A stretch of DNA of 7,025 nt from Acetobacteraceae bacterium (lineage in GTDB: Bacteria; Pseudomonadota; Alphaproteobacteria; Acetobacterales; Acetobacteraceae), in contig JAFAHH010000780.1 in NCBI GenBank assembly GCA_019237355.1, positions 1 through 7,025 of the forward strand. The letters are read 5' to 3'. A program made the position numbers and the translations under genes. Within the stretch, counting starts at the first letter, position 1. Each line of letters begins with the position of its first letter. Below the pieces are notes generated by a model. The model saw only the letters and a program-made list of their open reading frames with translations. It was not told where the DNA came from and searched no databases. Of this stretch, positions 5,325 through 7,025 are shown piece after piece.

Positions 5325-6848
5325 ATGCAAATTCGCCCAAAAATTGTTGCTTTGGCGCTTTTACTTGTCCTGCCCGGTCCGTTGCGCGCTGCGGAAATTA
5401 GCCCGGATCAGGCAACCGCGCTTGAAAATCAATTCCGAAACTGGCTTGCGAGCTTCATTGAGCCTGCTTTCCGCCTGCCACCCCGCCCCGTCCAGCTCAC
5501 CCCGGCCGGGGACCATTTCAAGGTGCTGGTTCCGATCGCGGGTCTGGAAACGGACGGCTCCCCCCAGCGCAAGACGGGAATTACCGCAGATGCGCGACCG
5601 GGTGAGAACGGCTGCTGGATAGTCAGCGACATCCGCTTTCCTTCTCCCGCCCGCATGCTGATCGCCTCGCCTCACCCGGACTCAAACGCGCCGCCTACGA
5701 TTGTGAGGTTCAGGGCTGGGCATCAGGCCGGCGATGCCGTGATTGACCCCGGACTGGGCATCCCCGTCAGCACGCGTGAGCAGATCCAGGACCTCGACCT
5801 TGACATCGAAGCCGGTGTGCGCCGCCGGCTGCAGCACTCCGACCGCTACGCTTCTGAAACTAATGCAAGCTCGGCCGGCGAGGGCCGCCTCGACTTGTGG
5901 CAAAGCGTCACCGCCGTCGGCGTGCGCATGCGGGCGGAGGAGCTTGATCAGCCAGCAGTGCAGACCAGTGCCGACCAGGTTCGGGCAACGGCAAAGCTGA
6001 ATGGTGTCAATCGCGCGCAGGCCGCGAAGCTTGTCGCGGCGTCGGTCAGGCTGCTTGGAACTGCGGTTGCGGGTATTTCGGCGGTAGAGTCCGGCAAGAT
6101 CAAGTTGGGCCCGGGGGAGAATGAGGCGGTGCGCGACATAGTGGCGGCGCTCCACGGGATCGCTTTCGACGGCGTGTTCGAAGAGAGTGTCGACCGGCTC
6201 GCCGTACGCATCGGTGATTTCCGCAATACGGCCGGGCACGCGGAGCTCGGCATCGGTGCGCAAGCGCCGGATGGAATTCTGCAAGGCTGGATGAACTTCG
6301 ACCTACAAGACCTTGCAATGCCTGACATTCCTGACGAGTTTGCCGCCTATGTGCCGCAGCACATTAGGGTTCGTCCGACCCTTTCCGGCGTGCGGACAGA
6401 GGATCTGATGCGGTTGGCCTGGGCTGCCACCCAGCCCGGCGCGCAGCCGAAGAAGCTCACCCCGGAACTCGCTGCCCTGTTCGCGCATGGGCCGCTTGCG
6501 GTCGGGCTCGATCCTTTGCAAGTGGATATCGCGAACACGAACTTCTTGGCCACGGCTAATGCCCGGGTGCTTGGGCCACAAGATGTGAAAGGCACTGCCC
6601 GTGTCACTGCGCAAGGCTTCGACGACCTCGTGGCGCGCGTGCAGGCGGACCCTTTGATATCCCGCGCGCAACCGTTTCTCGTAATGGCGCGGCGCCTCGC
6701 CCGGTATGAAGATGGAAAACTGGTCTGGGACATCACCTTTGATACGACCGACCAAAAGGTGATCATCAACGGCACCGATATGGCCCAGATAACCGGGACT
6801 GGGCCGAATCGGGGCGGCGTCCCGCACTACCCGCCGACCAAGCGATAG
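5325..6848 (+). CDS. Exported protein of unknown function, 507 residues
   Basis: The ATG at 5325 follows AAGGA with 7-nt spacing; the longer open frame upstream (from 5148) crosses the recombinase scar and lacks such a site. MQIRPKIVALALLLVLPGPL then RAAE is a clear signal peptide, with likely cleavage after Ala22 or Ala23; there is no other membrane segment, so the product is probably periplasmic. The mature part alternates short strands and helices: a beta-rich start (PVQLTPAGDHFKVLVPIAGL), an Ala-rich helical middle (about 217-250, 265-280), and a C-terminal region with ARVTAQGFDDLVARVQADPL and YEDGKLVWDITFD followed by VIINGTDMAQI. That last pattern, a DGKL strand then NGxxM/L near the C-terminus, recalls DUF945 and DUF2125 periplasmic families, but I cannot confirm membership. 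One mature cysteine (97), so no disulfide. It diverges from the lpxO-like gene, consistent with but not proof of an envelope role. Confidence 0.85.
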   Translation: MQIRPKIVALALLLVLPGPLRAAEISPDQATALENQFRNWLASFIEPAFRLPPRPVQLTPAGDHFKVLVPIAGLETDGSPQRKTGITADARPGENGCWIVSDIRFPSPARMLIASPHPDSNAPPTIVRFRAGHQAGDAVIDPGLGIPVSTREQIQDLDLDIEAGVRRRLQHSDRYASETNASSAGEGRLDLWQSVTAVGVRMRAEELDQPAVQTSADQVRATAKLNGVNRAQAAKLVAASVRLLGTAVAGISAVESGKIKLGPGENEAVRDIVAALHGIAFDGVFEESVDRLAVRIGDFRNTAGHAELGIGAQAPDGILQGWMNFDLQDLAMPDIPDEFAAYVPQHIRVRPTLSGVRTEDLMRLAWAATQPGAQPKKLTPELAALFAHGPLAVGLDPLQVDIANTNFLATANARVLGPQDVKGTARVTAQGFDDLVARVQADPLISRAQPFLVMARRLARYEDGKLVWDITFDTTDQKVIINGTDMAQITGTGPNRGGVPHYPPTKR

Positions 6849-7025
6849 ATGGTCACCTGCCGTTCCAGGCGGTCTTCTAATTCCAGCGTTGTTGGAACGG
6901 TAAGGCTCGCCAGCGGAACCAATCCCCTGGCGGGCAGATGGGCCCGCCCCGGGTCCGCAATCCAGACCTCGGCCGCTCCCGCGATAGAGCGGAACCAGGG
7001 TAGGATGTGCGCCACCATCGCCGCC
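6827..7025 (-). CDS. C-terminal end of a class I SAM-dependent methyltransferase-like protein
   Basis: Only the last 66 codons are in the window; the frame is open to the right edge, so the ATG at 7018 is internal rather than the start. It reads AAMVAHILPWFRSIAGAA, EVWIADPGRAHLPARGLVPL and VPTTLELEDRLERQVTIYRL. The DPGRaxLP motif followed by 'VPtt.eLED....v.vyrL' is the characteristic end of the COG3897-type methyltransferases (annotated as nicotinamide N-methylase-like or relatives of lysine methyltransferase ETFBKMT). The SAM-binding part lies outside the window, so catalytic competence cannot be judged; the substrate is unknown. Its stop codon lies inside the last codons of the convergent 507-residue gene, a 22-bp tail-to-tail overlap. 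Confidence 0.8.
   Translation of the reverse strand, partial: AAMVAHILPWFRSIAGAAEVWIADPGRAHLPARGLVPLASLTVPTTLELEDRLERQVTIYRLVGG

Noticed and set aside
4915..5340. 141-codon minus-strand frame containing the resolvase-like stretch, as an intact gene
   Set aside because: Only about 26 residues resemble a recombinase; the frame has neither the catalytic serine motif nor the DNA-binding end and runs into the lpxO-like coding region.
5682..6284. 200-codon minus-strand frame inside the exported-protein gene
   Set aside because: Arg-rich translation without motifs, opposite a gene with clear signal peptide and ribosome site.
1..7025. CRISPR array, tRNA or rRNA gene, complete insertion sequence, toxin-antitoxin pair or phage genes
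   Set aside because: No regularly spaced direct repeats, no cloverleaf or rRNA-like stretch, no transposase with terminal repeats and no recognisable toxin or phage protein was found on reading both strands.

Overview
The window is GC-rich DNA, most likely from an alphaproteobacterium of the Hyphomicrobiales (Rhizobiales) type. This is inferred from the set of gene families (CgeB-type glycosyltransferase, single-domain CheY-like regulator, 'PhnA-like' membrane protein, LpxO-type hydroxylase) and from intergenic palindromes carrying CTAGAGC(A/G)G(A/T)T arms, a style of dispersed repeat I associate with that order. Genus cannot be fixed from the sequence alone.

Layout, left to right. Positions 1-905 (minus) hold the N-terminal 301 residues of a CgeB-family glycosyltransferase that runs off the left edge. 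Just upstream of it on the same strand (950-1229) is a small conserved-type gene broken by two single-base deletions. A 340-bp gene-free stretch then precedes a plus-strand receiver-only response regulator (1570-1932). Positions 1933-2248 carry no gene but hold a cluster of inverted repeats. Next come minus-strand genes: a secreted Rap1a/Tai-like protein (2249-2698), a four-helix membrane protein of the family usually labelled 'PhnA-like' (2792-3715), a probable 32-residue membrane peptide (3906-4004), and an LpxO/aspartyl-beta-hydroxylase-type dioxygenase with membrane anchors at both ends (4125-5069). A 255-bp divergent intergenic region contains a decayed serine-recombinase fragment. It is followed by a 507-residue exported protein of unrecognised function on the plus strand (5325-6848), whose 3' end overlaps by 22 bp the C-terminal end of a minus-strand methyltransferase-like gene cut by the right edge (6827-7025).

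Functionally, the middle of the window is envelope-directed: an outer-membrane lipid hydroxylase candidate, an inner-membrane protein, a small membrane peptide and two exported proteins. The minus-strand genes could be partly co-transcribed, but gaps of about 90-190 bp and intervening repeats argue against one tight operon. The 1.9-kb segment holding the Rap1a-like, PhnA-like and small-peptide genes is bracketed by inverted copies of a 15-bp repeat arm. No CRISPR array, tRNA, rRNA, complete insertion sequence or recognisable defence system was seen. I do not see convincing evidence of a new multi-gene system. The best leads are the repeat-bracketed segment, the orphan Rap1a-like protein, the small membrane peptide, and the two decayed genes.
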